Shown piece after piece: positions 42,195 through 53,026 of a stretch of DNA of 64,000 nucleotides. Numbering within the stretch: position 1 is the stretch's first letter; every line of letters begins with the position of its first letter. The translations under genes and the position numbers were made by a program. This DNA is from G963701675 sp963701675. Lineage in GTDB: Bacteria > Planctomycetota > Planctomycetia > Gemmatales > Gemmataceae. The notes below the pieces were generated by a model. That model saw nothing but the letters and a program-made list of their open reading frames with translations, was not told the DNA's origin and searched no databases. The stretch covers positions 1,302,001 through 1,366,000 of the forward strand of contig OY969623.1 of the NCBI GenBank assembly GCA_963701675.1, in the 5' to 3' direction.

Positions 42195-42728
42195 TCACCT
42201 CCCCGGCGCGCTCATGTCGACCCAAGTTGCGGCCACTCCGCTTACCGTCATCGGTTTCGTAACCGCGTCCAGTTCGAAATCCTCTAATCTCATCAATCCC
42301 ATTTGTTGCCGCCACCGATTCACATTCGCGAGTAAGCTGCCGGCTTCCTTGCCGAGCTTCGTGATAGACAGTTCCGCCGCGTTATCCTCGAACGTCAGGA
42401 ATGTGGCGTAGCGGCTCCCCGAATCCGGCCCTTTTTGCCAGGCCGGCGGGACGTGCCACTCAATCGGAGGATTGTCCTTTCCTGTGAATCGGACGGAGCG
42501 AACGAAGTTCTCCAGTTCCTGAGCATGTTGTTCGACCACCGCCGCTGGGCCCGTAAACTTGAGGAACCAGGTGGCGTCTGCACTCGGGAGGATCGCGGCC
42601 AACAAACGCACATTCGCCTTTGTTCCCGCCTTATCCGACTTCGGCGCCGTGTACCGCGTGATGCCGTTGTCGTCCCGGCAACCCGAGATCAATAACCCAA
42701 CACCGAGACAAACGCACCAAATCCGCAT
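42195..42728 (-). CDS. Probable lipoprotein, putative cytochrome-maturation neighbour
   Basis: A 177-residue lipoprotein: the signal CVCLGVGLLISGC (lipobox LISG-C) places the lipid-linked Cys at about residue 17. The mature part contains ADATWFLKFTGPAAVVEQHA, NPPIEWHVPPAWQKGPDSG and LEDFELDAVTKPMTVSG. This is a pattern I have seen only as hypothetical proteins near ccsA in planctomycetes, so a link is weak inference. ATG at 42728 has AGGGA four bases upstream. It lies 10 bases before the CcsB-CcsA gene, so the pair is probably one operon. Confidence 0.7.
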   Translation of the reverse strand: MRIWCVCLGVGLLISGCRDDNGITRYTAPKSDKAGTKANVRLLAAILPSADATWFLKFTGPAAVVEQHAQELENFVRSVRFTGKDNPPIEWHVPPAWQKGPDSGSRYATFLTFEDNAAELSITKLGKEAGSLLANVNRWRQQMGLMRLEDFELDAVTKPMTVSGVAATWVDMSAPGR

Positions 42729-43185
42729 CTTTTCCCTACGATGGTGGCCGACGCCGGTGTTCGTTCGAAGCGATTGACTGGACATCGGGTTCCGTTTACC
42801 GGGCGTCAATGACGAAACAGTTCGTCGCGGCGGGTACACCCTTTTGTCTTATCGTTACAGGGGCATGGATGCCAGTCAATGTTACTTAGCACGTCCGTGA
42901 GATGCTGAACCAGCCAGTTCCCGGAAGAGGAAGAAGAGTAAGAGGAAGACTAAGAGTACGAGTAGGACTAGAGCCAGAGCAAGAGTAGGATGAGGACTGG
43001 AATCAATCCTGATATTTCTGTTGCTCTTGGTCACCATCCTACTCTTAGTCTTCATCTTAATCCTACTCTTCTTCGCGTTCGAACAAACGCAGAAGAGACC
43101 CGTAAAATAGTGGAAATCCACCATTTCCATCGGTTACAATCATTGGGCTTGGATTCGCACGCCTCGTGGAACAGAGGGTCTGCCG
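42729..43185. other. Divergent intergenic region
   Basis: 457 bases between the lipoprotein gene (leftward) and the HAF-repeat gene (rightward). No gene is supported. It is occupied mainly by the purine-rich inverted repeat described at 42923-43081. Promoters of both genes must lie here but are not recognisable. Confidence 0.5.
42923..43081. repeat. Purine-rich imperfect inverted repeat
   Basis: The left arm (42923-42967) is built of GAAGAAGAGTAAGA-like and AAGACTAAGAGTA units. The right arm (43034-43081) holds the reverse complement of the same units (TACTCTTAGTCTT, TCCTACTCTTCTTCG). About 65 bases with a partial repeat (GAGCAAGAGTAGGATGAGGA) separate them. It has near-microsatellite composition but clear mirror order. 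It has no coding sense on either strand. Confidence 0.6.
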
Positions 43186-44901
43186 ATGCTCGCACGAAAA
43201 CTCGCCCGCAATCGGAACACCTTTCGCCTTGCGCTCGAACCGCTGGAAGACCGCAGTCTCCCGAGTGTGTACGCCGTTACCGATCTCGGCACGCTGGGCG
43301 GCACATACAGCTACGCCACGGCCATTAACTCATCCGGGCAAATCGCCGGCTTCTCGTACATGCCCGGCAACGATGTCACGCACGCTTTTCTTTGGCAAAA
43401 CGGCGTGATGAGCGACCTCGGAACGCTGCCCGGTGGCATGCACAGTTTCGCATACGGTATCAATGACGCCGGGCAAATCGTCGGGGCATCGTACATGCCG
43501 GACGGCACCCTCAAAGGCGTGCTTTGGGACCACGGCGCCATAACGAACCTTGGGACGCTCGGCGGAAGTTCCAGCCAAGCCAACGCCATCAACAATCACG
43601 GTCAGATCGTCGGTTGGGCGGCGGCCCTGCCCGACGACTTGCCGCACGCCTTCCTCTGGGACGACGGCGTGATGACCGATCTTGGCAAACTGACCGGCGA
43701 TGTTAGCTCGGCCTACGGCATCAACGACCACGGTCAGGCGGCCGGATACAGCGATACCATCCCCGGGCAGTTCTCTCCCCATGCAACGCTTTGGGATTCC
43801 GAAGGAATGCACGACCTTGGGACGCTACCGGGCGGCGCCGGCAGCACGGGTCTTGGCATTAACCAGTACGGTCAGGTGATCGGCAAAGCCAAAGTCGCGG
43901 CTGTTGACGATTCACACTACGCGTTTCTCTGGGACAACGGCGAGATGAAGAGCCTCGGTGGTTTGCCGCTGAGCCGTGGGTCTGCCGGCCAGGGGATTAA
44001 TCGTTTCGCACAAGTCGTTGGTACCTCCACGATTCACTTCAAAGCGCATGCATATGTTTATTTCAACGGGAAGATGTTCAACCTGAACGACGTCTATCCC
44101 AAGTCGCAGTCCGGATGGTTCTACAGCGTCGCGACGGCCGTGGGTGACAACGGCGAGATTATCGGCTCCGGCTACGGTCCGAATGGTCAACACGCATTTC
44201 TGTTGAAGCCGATTAACCCTGGCCCGGTGTCCACTTTGCAAATCACCGGCATGAGCACGCCGGTTCAGGCAGGCACGTCCTACACCTTTACCGTCGCCGC
44301 CAAGGACATCTACGGCGACACGGTTCCGAACTTTACAGGTACAGTCTCGTTCAACAGCAGCGATAGCAAAGCGCAATTACCCGCGAGCTACACGTTCACT
44401 GAGGCCGACGGCGGGATGCGGAAGTTTACGGTTGTCTTCAAGACTTCGCGTCAGCAGTCGATCTTCGTGTCTGACTCCTTCGGCACGATTCCGAGTGCGG
44501 CGAAACAGCTCGTGGTGAAGCCCGGGCCAGCGACGACATTCTCGATCGTTAATCTGTCGTCACCGATTTTTGTGGGTTCTCCCAGCACGTTTCTGATCGC
44601 CGCCGTTGACAGCTACGGAAATGTCGTCCGGGATTATGAAGGCACGGTCAGTTTTTCGAGTACGGACTCGAACGCGACGCTGCCGGCAACTTACACATTC
44701 ACAAAAAGCGATTACGGCGTGCAACAGCTGACTGTCGTGTTCTGGACGGCCGGGACTCACTCGTTGCTGGTAAGCGACACGGTCGCCGAGGGGATTAGCG
44801 GCAAGTTGGACCGGATCGTCGTGTCCCCGCCACGATCGACGCCGTTCATACGAAATGTAGCGCCGCGTATCGTCTTACGAACGATGCGAAACTCCCGGTA
44901 G
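43186..44901 (+). CDS. HAF-repeat exported protein with LExR-type N-terminus
   Basis: 571 residues. The N-terminus carries LALEPLEDRSLPSVYAV, the LExR-type motif of planctomycete surface proteins. Then about seven HAF repeats of 40-45 residues follow (LGTLGGTYSYATAINSSGQI, HAFLWQNGVMSDLGTLPGG and variants), ending at about residue 345. Two Ig-like domains follow (GTSYTFTVAAKDIYGDTVPN and a second copy, both with YTFT). The ribosome binding site is GAGGG, seven bases before ATG 43186. It was probably secreted and surface-linked; the ligand is unknown. Confidence 0.85.
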   Translation: MLARKLARNRNTFRLALEPLEDRSLPSVYAVTDLGTLGGTYSYATAINSSGQIAGFSYMPGNDVTHAFLWQNGVMSDLGTLPGGMHSFAYGINDAGQIVGASYMPDGTLKGVLWDHGAITNLGTLGGSSSQANAINNHGQIVGWAAALPDDLPHAFLWDDGVMTDLGKLTGDVSSAYGINDHGQAAGYSDTIPGQFSPHATLWDSEGMHDLGTLPGGAGSTGLGINQYGQVIGKAKVAAVDDSHYAFLWDNGEMKSLGGLPLSRGSAGQGINRFAQVVGTSTIHFKAHAYVYFNGKMFNLNDVYPKSQSGWFYSVATAVGDNGEIIGSGYGPNGQHAFLLKPINPGPVSTLQITGMSTPVQAGTSYTFTVAAKDIYGDTVPNFTGTVSFNSSDSKAQLPASYTFTEADGGMRKFTVVFKTSRQQSIFVSDSFGTIPSAAKQLVVKPGPATTFSIVNLSSPIFVGSPSTFLIAAVDSYGNVVRDYEGTVSFSSTDSNATLPATYTFTKSDYGVQQLTVVFWTAGTHSLLVSDTVAEGISGKLDRIVVSPPRSTPFIRNVAPRIVLRTMRNSR

Positions 44902-44942
44902 CGCACGCGTTTGAGTCTGTTGGGTATACATCAATGCCGGAG

Positions 44943-46763
44943 TCAAGAAACCGCCGGCGCATGGTCCAGTGACTCGATTTTCTGCCAGAATTGTTTGACT
45001 GCGTCTAACGCAGTGGGCGGCAGCTTGCCGCGCCCGTAAGCTGCCCGCGCATATCGCGCTGCTAGTCGACGAGCCACATTGGCCAACTCGGATTGCTCAA
45101 AGCCAATTCGGTCAGCGAACTCTAGAGGCGTATCATCATCCTGGCGAGACACGCCTCTTTCATATCCCCACGCCTCAAGAGCCTCGAAACTATAACGGAC
45201 CACTTCCTCCGGTGAACTCGCCGTGCCGCTGTGAAAGGGATTAGCGAACGACGAAAACGGTCGCGGACGAGGAGTTGGAGCACTTCGTTCAGCAGTCTCC
45301 GCATGGAGTGCGCTCGGTGTGAGCCAGCCAAAGAGGCTGCGCCACAGTCGTTCCAGAGCGGCAAGAATTCCTTTGGCCCATCCGCTGAAGTTAGCTAAGA
45401 AGCGCAACATCGCGCGAATCAATAAGAACGCAACAATAATCCCGACGAGTATGAAGACGATCCATTTCAGAAACTGGGAGAGCTTCGAGAACACCTGCCC
45501 CAGCGGTTGAAGCGAACTTGAATCGCCCGATGAGCCGTCCGCATTTTCGGCTTCGCCTTTCGCTTCTTCGCTGCCAGATTTTTGATCCTGAGACGAAGAT
45601 TGCTTTTGGCTGTCACTGGTTTTTTGCGAGGCTTGGTCCTTCCCCTTCCCCGGTTGAGAGCCGGAATCCGATCCGTCTTTTCCTTTTCCGTCACTGTTCT
45701 CGGCCTTACCTTGTTCCGACCCGGTCTTGCTTCCTTGCCCTTTTCCGCCGGCGTCGTCGCTCTTACCGGATGCGTTGCCCTGCCCGTCTTTGGCGCCTTG
45801 GGAACCGGCTCTGCCGCCACCCTTTCCGGGTTCATCACCACCCGGTGAGTATTTCGACGCCTCGCGGTCAGCTGAGCCTAGCTTCGTGAGGCTGATGAGG
45901 GAATATTCCGGATTCGGCCGCGGCAAGAGGGCGCCAACGACCAACAACACCGCGATCAGCGCTCCGCCGATTCCCAGCCACATGGTGGTCATCGAAACAG
46001 GCATTTGCAGATTGCGCTGACGGAGGTAACGCCGAAGCCCGAGGAAGCTCGTCGACAACAACAAGCCGAGGGCACTGGCAACATAAACGGCCATGAACCA
46101 GAACGCGCACTGTCGGACCTCGGTGTCCTCCACCGAAATCAATGTCTGCCCGAGTCCGAAAAGCGGTAGTGCCGCGAGAGAAAAATAGACGATCCACACT
46201 CCCGGCGAGTGCGGCCGGCGGCTTTGCCGTTCACGATAGGCCATGTACCGCGACCACCAGCCCGTTCCCTCTGGTTCGGCTTCAATCGGTTCCTCTGCGG
46301 CCGTTGACACGCCATCACCGGCTTCCAAGCCCGTGGTCTCTAACAAGCCTGCGCCGGATGCGTCCACGGTTTCATCGATGTAGGTGCAATCCCATGTGAG
46401 TTTGTGCGCGGACCACCAGATGAGCGCAATGAGCCCGAGGTTAATGGCCCAACTGAAGGTGGCGAGCGGCGTGTCGGGAGGGAACTCCACAAACTTGCCC
46501 AGCGCGAACCAGACAACCAACCCGAGTCCGATGCCGTAAAGCGGCGCCCGCGCCGCAATCTCCGGAGTCATGGAAATGCGCGCGATCAGCACGGCGCAGA
46601 ACACGAACGAAAACAGTATCCACTGCATGCGGCCTTCGTACCGGCCGCCATAGAAAAGCTCGAGCAAGAAGAGAACGAGGCTGCCGACCAACGTCATGAT
46701 GAGCGCAGGGCTGAGCGCGATAGCAACGTAATCGGCTAGCGAAGGTCGCGGTCGGTTTGCCAT
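44943..46763 (-). CDS. Multi-pass membrane protein with C-terminal DUF4129-like domain
   Basis: 606 residues. The N-terminal part has about four transmembrane helices (VAIALSPALIMTLVGSLVLF, GIGLGLVVWFALGKFV and others), then two or three more around residues 190-270. A linker of about 110 residues, rich in Gly, Ser, Lys and Asp (GKGQGSKTGSEQGKAENSDG), comes before one more helix (FLKWIVFILVGIIVAFLLIR). The C-terminal DUF4129-like domain has DDDTPLEFADRIGFE and LAARYARAAYGRGKL. DUF4129 proteins often occur in transglutaminase-linked operons; none is seen next to it here. Function unknown. Confidence 0.8.
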   Translation of the reverse strand: MANRPRPSLADYVAIALSPALIMTLVGSLVLFLLELFYGGRYEGRMQWILFSFVFCAVLIARISMTPEIAARAPLYGIGLGLVVWFALGKFVEFPPDTPLATFSWAINLGLIALIWWSAHKLTWDCTYIDETVDASGAGLLETTGLEAGDGVSTAAEEPIEAEPEGTGWWSRYMAYRERQSRRPHSPGVWIVYFSLAALPLFGLGQTLISVEDTEVRQCAFWFMAVYVASALGLLLSTSFLGLRRYLRQRNLQMPVSMTTMWLGIGGALIAVLLVVGALLPRPNPEYSLISLTKLGSADREASKYSPGGDEPGKGGGRAGSQGAKDGQGNASGKSDDAGGKGQGSKTGSEQGKAENSDGKGKDGSDSGSQPGKGKDQASQKTSDSQKQSSSQDQKSGSEEAKGEAENADGSSGDSSSLQPLGQVFSKLSQFLKWIVFILVGIIVAFLLIRAMLRFLANFSGWAKGILAALERLWRSLFGWLTPSALHAETAERSAPTPRPRPFSSFANPFHSGTASSPEEVVRYSFEALEAWGYERGVSRQDDDTPLEFADRIGFEQSELANVARRLAARYARAAYGRGKLPPTALDAVKQFWQKIESLDHAPAVS

Positions 46764-46768
46764 ACACT

Positions 46769-46788
46769 GCCGCTTGCGGCTTCGCGCG
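46769..46788. repeat. Short REP-like palindrome (copy 3)
   Basis: GCCGC-TT-GCGGC stem followed by TTCGCGCG, between the start of the DUF4129 gene and the end of the cupin gene. It is almost identical to 35660-35680. Confidence 0.5.
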
Positions 46789-46790
46789 TT

Positions 46791-47225
46791 TTATTCACCG
46801 CTGTTGCGGTCGTAGTTGATGATGTTTTCCCACTCACTTGGATCGGAGCGTGCGACCACGGCGACGACAGGCTCAGAATCGCTGACGTTAAACACCTCGT
46901 GCGGGACGCCGGGCTCAATGTAGATGAAATCCCCTGCCTCGTTCTCGACCGATTTTTTCAAGCCCGGGCCGTATTCATGCCGCACTCGGCCGTGCAGAAT
47001 GTAGAGCATGACATCGAAGTCAACATGGATGTGTGCGAAGGCGACGCCGCCGGGTGGAATCGTGGCGACGTTCATGGAGAGCTTCTTGGCGGGGACGTTT
47101 TTGCCCGACAAGCCGGTGCGATAACGGATGTTGTTCCAACTTCGGCAGCTGTCGCCGCCCCGAATCACCCAAACTCCGTCACCGCCTTCGACGGGTTTCT
47201 TAAGCTCCTCGGTTGCATCCGCCAC
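46791..47225 (-). CDS. Cupin domain protein
   Basis: A 144-residue small-molecule-binding protein with one cupin fold. Cupin motif 1 is PPGGVAFAHIHVDFDVMLYI with ILHGRVRHEYG, giving two His (HIH) metal ligands. Motif 2 is AGDFIYIEPGVPHEVFNVS with the third His. A helical tail (DPSEWENIINYD) ends it. A metal-dependent isomerase, dioxygenase or sensor are all possible. ATG at 47225. It is on the same strand as, and just downstream of, the BON protein gene. Confidence 0.85.
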   Translation of the reverse strand: MADATEELKKPVEGGDGVWVIRGGDSCRSWNNIRYRTGLSGKNVPAKKLSMNVATIPPGGVAFAHIHVDFDVMLYILHGRVRHEYGPGLKKSVENEAGDFIYIEPGVPHEVFNVSDSEPVVAVVARSDPSEWENIINYDRNSGE

Positions 47226-47249
47226 GTTGCGAAACTCCTCTTCGAGTCA

Positions 47250-48125
47250 TCATGGACCGCGCACGGTACCAGGACGGCGTGGGCTGACGACCAACTCGTT
47301 CCGTACTTCCCGGATTCCAGGGGTAAAGCGGAGCGCGTACTCGGCGGCACGCCAGTCCGCTTCATCGCTGACCGTGCCGCGCAACACAACCGTGGCGCCC
47401 TCCGCGGTTACCTGGATCCCGTCCTTGAATGCGATGCCACTGGTGCGGGCAAGTGCCGTTTGTGCGTCCGTAACCATTCGTCCCACATGAACATGAATAG
47501 GTGGCGGCGGAATGGGTGGCGACCCCGCGCTGACGTTGAGGACTTTCAAGCCCGAGGTATTGCCGGCCGGCTGGAATGCGGCGTTTGCACCGCCGCTCAT
47601 TCCCGTGTTAAGTGAGCTTTGGTTCGTCGTGGTGAGCGTGCCGTAGGTCGGCGTGCCAAAGTTCGTAGACGAGCCGGTCGTCCGGGAGGTTGAGCTGGAA
47701 TTCGACCCGGATAACTGAAGACCCAGCGTAAGTGGATTCTGGTAGTAATCTCGAAATGGATTACTTGAAGAAACGCCGGAGTAGATGTTGCCCGAACCGC
47801 CGGACATGGAACGACCGGTAGTTCCCGTCGAGCCCATCATCGAGCCGCTGGAGAAGCTGCCACCCGACATCTGCCCGCCGGAAAACGAACCGCCGGAGAA
47901 CGACGAGCCGCCGCTGAACGAACCGCCGGAAAAAGAACTGCCACCGCTAAAGGAGCCTCCGGAGAACGAAGAACCCCCGCTGAACGACCCGCCGGAACCA
48001 CCCGACGACCCGCTGGGCCTACTGGAGCCTTGCCCATGCGCGAGCCCCGTCCAGGCAAACACGCCGAGCGCAACTGCTCCAAAAGGTAGAAACTGTTTTC
48101 TCATGTTTCTTGACGCAATCTGCAT
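47250..48125 (-). CDS. Exported BON-domain protein with Gly/Ser repeats
   Basis: A 291-residue protein with a signal peptide (FLPFGAVALGVFAWTGLAHG). A low-complexity region of (F)SGGS(S)FSGG units follows (about residues 35-100). After a Ser/Thr/Asn-rich stretch comes a single BON domain at the C-terminus: AQTALARTSGIAFKDGIQVT, VVLRGTVSDEADWRAAEYAL and GIREVRNELVV. BON domains bind membranes or phospholipids in the periplasm. ATG at 48125 is preferred because GAGG lies six bases upstream; starts at 48143 and 48104 are possible. It is divergent from gspE. Confidence 0.85.
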   Translation of the reverse strand: MQIASRNMRKQFLPFGAVALGVFAWTGLAHGQGSSRPSGSSGGSGGSFSGGSSFSGGSFSGGSSFSGGSFSGGSSFSGGSFSGGQMSGGSFSSGSMMGSTGTTGRSMSGGSGNIYSGVSSSNPFRDYYQNPLTLGLQLSGSNSSSTSRTTGSSTNFGTPTYGTLTTTNQSSLNTGMSGGANAAFQPAGNTSGLKVLNVSAGSPPIPPPPIHVHVGRMVTDAQTALARTSGIAFKDGIQVTAEGATVVLRGTVSDEADWRAAEYALRFTPGIREVRNELVVSPRRPGTVRGP

Positions 48126-48465
48126 GGCGCACCTCATCCGCATAAACGGTTACGGCCGCCCCCCCTATAAGCCTTCGGGAATTATCGCTGACATCTTTAC
48201 CTTTAGCAAGTGGCGGGGCAACGTTGTACGCCGCATTTTCTCTGCGATCTCTGCGATCTCTGCGGTTTCGCTTAACCGCAGAGTTCGCAGAGTACGCAGA
48301 GAATCAACAGTTTTGGTCTGCGATGCGTTAGCTGCAGATAGACATTCCGAATTTATCGTGCTATCTTATTTATCTTGCCCCGGCCCTTTGGAAGAGGCGG
48401 CAAAGGACAGATCCCCATTTCGGGACAACGCAACGTCCCGCCTCCGATTCAACCAGCGAACCAGC
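48126..48465. other. Divergent intergenic region before the gsp operon
   Basis: 340 bases between the BON protein gene (leftward) and gspE (rightward) with no supported gene. It contains the inverted repeat 48239-48302. It must hold the promoter of the secretion operon, which I cannot identify. Confidence 0.45.
48239..48302. repeat. CTCTGCG-type inverted repeat
   Basis: Arms 48239-48267 and 48274-48302 pair over 29 bases with few mismatches around a six-base loop (TCGCTT). The arms are made of CTCTGCG units, similar to the palindromic CTCTGCG repeats seen between genes in many environmental genomes. It lies upstream of gspE and could be a mobile palindromic element or a transcript end. Confidence 0.7.
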
Positions 48466-50154
<1,689 letters not shown>

Positions 50155-50232
50155 CCGGCGCTACAGAATCCACGACGGCGCATCTATTTATTAGGGACCG
50201 CGCCCTCCCTAAGCAAACATCTGAGAGCAACC

Positions 50233-51450
50233 GTGCCTGAATTCACCTTCGAAGCCATGGCGGCCACCGGGCAGCGCAGCACCGGCAACCTCGTTGCCAA
50301 CAGCGAGCGCGAAGTCATGGCCATGCTCGATTCGCGCGGTTTATTTCCCGTGCGCATCGCAGCGGCGAAAGTGGCGGGTGCGACTCTCGGCAGCCGCCTC
50401 GGACAGCGACGAATCCGCACCCGTTACATGGCGGCGTTTTACGGTCAGCTCGCCGACTTGCTCCATTCCGGCGTGCCGATGTTGCGCAGCTTGGACATTC
50501 TCGAAAACCAAAGCACCCAGCCGGCGCTGAGCGCAATTCTTCGGGAAGTGCGAGCGAAGGTGGCCGACGGTACCGCGCTCGCCGAGGCAATGGCACAACA
50601 TCCGAAGGCATTCGACGAGCTTACCGTCAGCATGATCCGCGCGGGCCAGGAAGGTGGATTTCTGGAAGACGTCCTCCGCCGTATCGCCGACTTCACCGAG
50701 CATCAGGAAGACCTGAAAGCGAAAGTCATCGGCGCCTTGGCGTATCCGGCGTTCCTTGCCGTGGTCGGTTTCCTCGTGTTGATGGGCCTGGTGGTTTTCG
50801 TCGTCCCGAAGTTCGCCCCGATCTTCAGTAAGCTCGAGGAGAAAGGACAACTCCCGGGCCTGACCACGGCGATCATCGGCGTCAGCCATTTCCTTCAGGG
50901 GAAAGGCATTTTTCTTCTCGTCGGGGTCGTGGTTGCGGTCTTGCTCATTCGGCGTTGGGCGAAGTCGCCAAGCGGCCGGCTCAAGATGGACCGTTTTCGG
51001 CTCCGTATCCCTGGGGCGGGCACCATCTACCTGAACTATGCACTGTCACGATTCACGCGAATTCTAGGAACGCTGCTCCATAACGGCATTCCGATTTTGC
51101 AGGCTCTCAGGATCGCCAAGGATTCGACCGGCAACAAGGTCCTCACCGACGCCATCGAGAAGTCGGCCGAGAACATCACGGCCGGCGATTCACTCACGGC
51201 GCCGCTGGCTGCATGCAACTATTTCCCACGCGATGTCGTCGAAATGGTGGCGGTCGGTGAAGAAAGTAATAGCCTCGAAACGGTGCTAATCAATATCGCC
51301 GATGGCCTGGACAAACGCACTAGCCGGCAACTGGAATTGTTCGTTCGCCTTTTGGAGCCAATGATGCTCCTGGTGATGGCGGCGGTGACGCTCATTGTGG
51401 TCGCCGGCCTATTGATGCCTGTGTTCAAAATGGGCGAAGCAATAATGTAA
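50233..51450 (+). CDS. gspF: Type II secretion platform protein GspF
   Basis: The inner-membrane platform. 405 residues with two T2SSF domains, each beginning YGQLADLLHSGVPMLRSLDI or ALSRFTRILGTLLHNGIPIL. Three transmembrane segments: IGALAYPAFLAVVGFLVLMG, FLLVGVVVAVLLIRRW and MMLLVMAAVTLIVVAGLLMP. GTG at 50233. It lies 78 bases after gspE and 80 bases before gspG. Confidence 0.95.
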   Translation: MPEFTFEAMAATGQRSTGNLVANSEREVMAMLDSRGLFPVRIAAAKVAGATLGSRLGQRRIRTRYMAAFYGQLADLLHSGVPMLRSLDILENQSTQPALSAILREVRAKVADGTALAEAMAQHPKAFDELTVSMIRAGQEGGFLEDVLRRIADFTEHQEDLKAKVIGALAYPAFLAVVGFLVLMGLVVFVVPKFAPIFSKLEEKGQLPGLTTAIIGVSHFLQGKGIFLLVGVVVAVLLIRRWAKSPSGRLKMDRFRLRIPGAGTIYLNYALSRFTRILGTLLHNGIPILQALRIAKDSTGNKVLTDAIEKSAENITAGDSLTAPLAACNYFPRDVVEMVAVGEESNSLETVLINIADGLDKRTSRQLELFVRLLEPMMLLVMAAVTLIVVAGLLMPVFKMGEAIM

Positions 51451-51530
51451 CGATAGTTTGAAGGCAGGCGTCGGTTCCTGCCAAGAAGACGAAACGGTTT
51501 ACCAAAGGTTACTCGTAAAGGGATACGGCC

Positions 51531-51935
51531 ATGATCGTACGAAAGACTAATCATTTGGTTCGGAAAGGTTTCAGCTTGATGGAAATCATGGTGGTGGTTG
51601 CCATCATCATGGTTCTGGTAGGCGGAGGCACGTACTTCTACATGAAGTATCAGCAAGATGCGCACATCGCCAAAGCGACTCAATCGGTTCGCGCATTAAG
51701 CCTGGCGGTCGAATCCTACAAGTTGAAGAACAACGACTACCCTGCGGACTTGTCGCAATTGCTTCAGCCCGACGACAGCGGTCACCCGTATTTGGACTCG
51801 GATGCGCTCCGCACACCATGGGGCGGTCAATATAACTACGATCCCAACGGGCCAAACAACAACGGGTTCAAGGCGGATATTTGGGTCGATTCGCCTAACG
51901 GAAAGCGCATCGGAAACTGGGCGGGCGCGAGTTAG
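51531..51935 (+). CDS. gspG: Major pseudopilin GspG
   Basis: The main pseudopilin subunit. 134 residues. Class III prepilin peptide with cleavage before Phe: RKG|FSLMEIMVVVAIIMVLVG with Glu at +5. The soluble part has VESYKLKNNDYPADLSQLL and PWGGQYNYDPNG, typical of GspG and its C-terminal calcium-binding loop. A prepilin peptidase (GspO/PilD) is needed but is not in the window. ATG at 51531. gspH follows after six bases. Confidence 0.95.
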   Translation: MIVRKTNHLVRKGFSLMEIMVVVAIIMVLVGGGTYFYMKYQQDAHIAKATQSVRALSLAVESYKLKNNDYPADLSQLLQPDDSGHPYLDSDALRTPWGGQYNYDPNGPNNNGFKADIWVDSPNGKRIGNWAGAS

Positions 51936-51941
51936 AACTCC

Positions 51942-52499
51942 ATGGCACACTATCCACGTCGGAAGCAGCGCCGCGCCGGTTTCACCATCATGGAGTTAGT
52001 GCTGGTAGTTTCGCTTATCGTCATCGTCGGCGCGGTCAGCTTCCCCACGTTCCAGTCCATGGTTGGTGGATTCCGTTCCCAGGCGGCGGTGGACACGGTA
52101 CGAGGTGTGTGGGCGCAGGCGCGTGCCAAAGCGATGAACGACGGACTACCCTATCGCTTCAGCGTAGTTCAGGGCAAAGGGAATTATCGATTGGCCCCCG
52201 ACGTAGGCGAATTTTGGGCGGGCAGCGCCGCTTCTGCGACGTCGAATGACCCGAACAACAAACCGCTGGTAATCGAGGATGCATTGCCGAATACCGTTCG
52301 CTTCAGCACGCCAAGCGCGGCGCAAGCCGGCGAACGTGTGGGCGGTTCCGAAGACACCACTGCGCCGTCGGGAAGCATCGACGTGAGCTCGTGGAACACG
52401 GTCGTGGTGTTCTTGCCCGACGGCACCGCACGAGATAATGCGGAACTCGTCATTCTCACTGCCGGCGCGCGCCGCGCTGGCTCAAGTTGCGAGGCCTGA
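51942..52499 (+). CDS. gspH: Minor pseudopilin GspH
   Basis: A 185-residue pseudopilin: RAG|FTIMELVLVVSLIVIVGA with Glu at +5. The body is the GspH beta-rich domain (FRSQAAVDTVRGVWAQARAK, NTVVVFLPDGTARDNAELVI). ATG at 51942, six bases after gspG. The assignment as GspH rests on position between G and I and on the length. Confidence 0.88.
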   Translation: MAHYPRRKQRRAGFTIMELVLVVSLIVIVGAVSFPTFQSMVGGFRSQAAVDTVRGVWAQARAKAMNDGLPYRFSVVQGKGNYRLAPDVGEFWAGSAASATSNDPNNKPLVIEDALPNTVRFSTPSAAQAGERVGGSEDTTAPSGSIDVSSWNTVVVFLPDGTARDNAELVILTAGARRAGSSCEA

Positions 52500-52543
52500 C
52501 CGGAGTAGTCACGAGCGGGACCAATTAGTCGATCAAGGTCAAC

Positions 52544-53026
52544 ATGTTACTTCGTACCACAACGACGCGGCGGGCAGGCCTGACACTGTTGGAAGTGTTG
52601 GTAGCGCTTGCCGTGTTCCTGTTATCCGTCGTCGGGCTGGGAACATTGACCTCGATGAGCATGGACCGCGCGGCCGAAGTGCGGCAACAGAGCTGGGCGA
52701 TTCAGCGCTGCCAGTCCAAACTTGCCGAAGTGATTGCCGGCGTCGTTCCGCTCAGTGGGCAGACCGATCAGGCGTTCGAAGAGGATCCCGATTGGATATG
52801 GTCGTTGGACATTCAAGACAGCGGAATAACCGGGTTATCGCTCGTCACCGTCCGCGTGAAGCGGCAAGCTTCCGATCGGTCGAGCGTTGAAACCTCGCTC
52901 ACGCAAATGGTGCTCGACCCCGCGCTGAAAGGCGGCAGTGCCCCGCCGGCCACGACCGATTCAGGTGCGGCTTCTTCCGGCAGCGGAAGCACTCCCTCGG
53001 GCGGTAGCTCAGGAGGGCGCCCGTGA
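52544..53026 (+). CDS. gspI: Minor pseudopilin GspI
   Basis: 160 residues: RAG|LTLLEVLVALAVFLLSVVG with Glu at +5. The soluble part has RQQSWAIQRCQSKLAEVIAG and the short GspI domain. The C-terminus is a low-complexity Ser/Gly/Thr tail (ATTDSGAASSGSGSTPSGGS) that usual GspI lacks. ATG at 52544. The stop overlaps gspJ by four bases. Confidence 0.85.
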   Translation: MLLRTTTTRRAGLTLLEVLVALAVFLLSVVGLGTLTSMSMDRAAEVRQQSWAIQRCQSKLAEVIAGVVPLSGQTDQAFEEDPDWIWSLDIQDSGITGLSLVTVRVKRQASDRSSVETSLTQMVLDPALKGGSAPPATTDSGAASSGSGSTPSGGSSGGRP

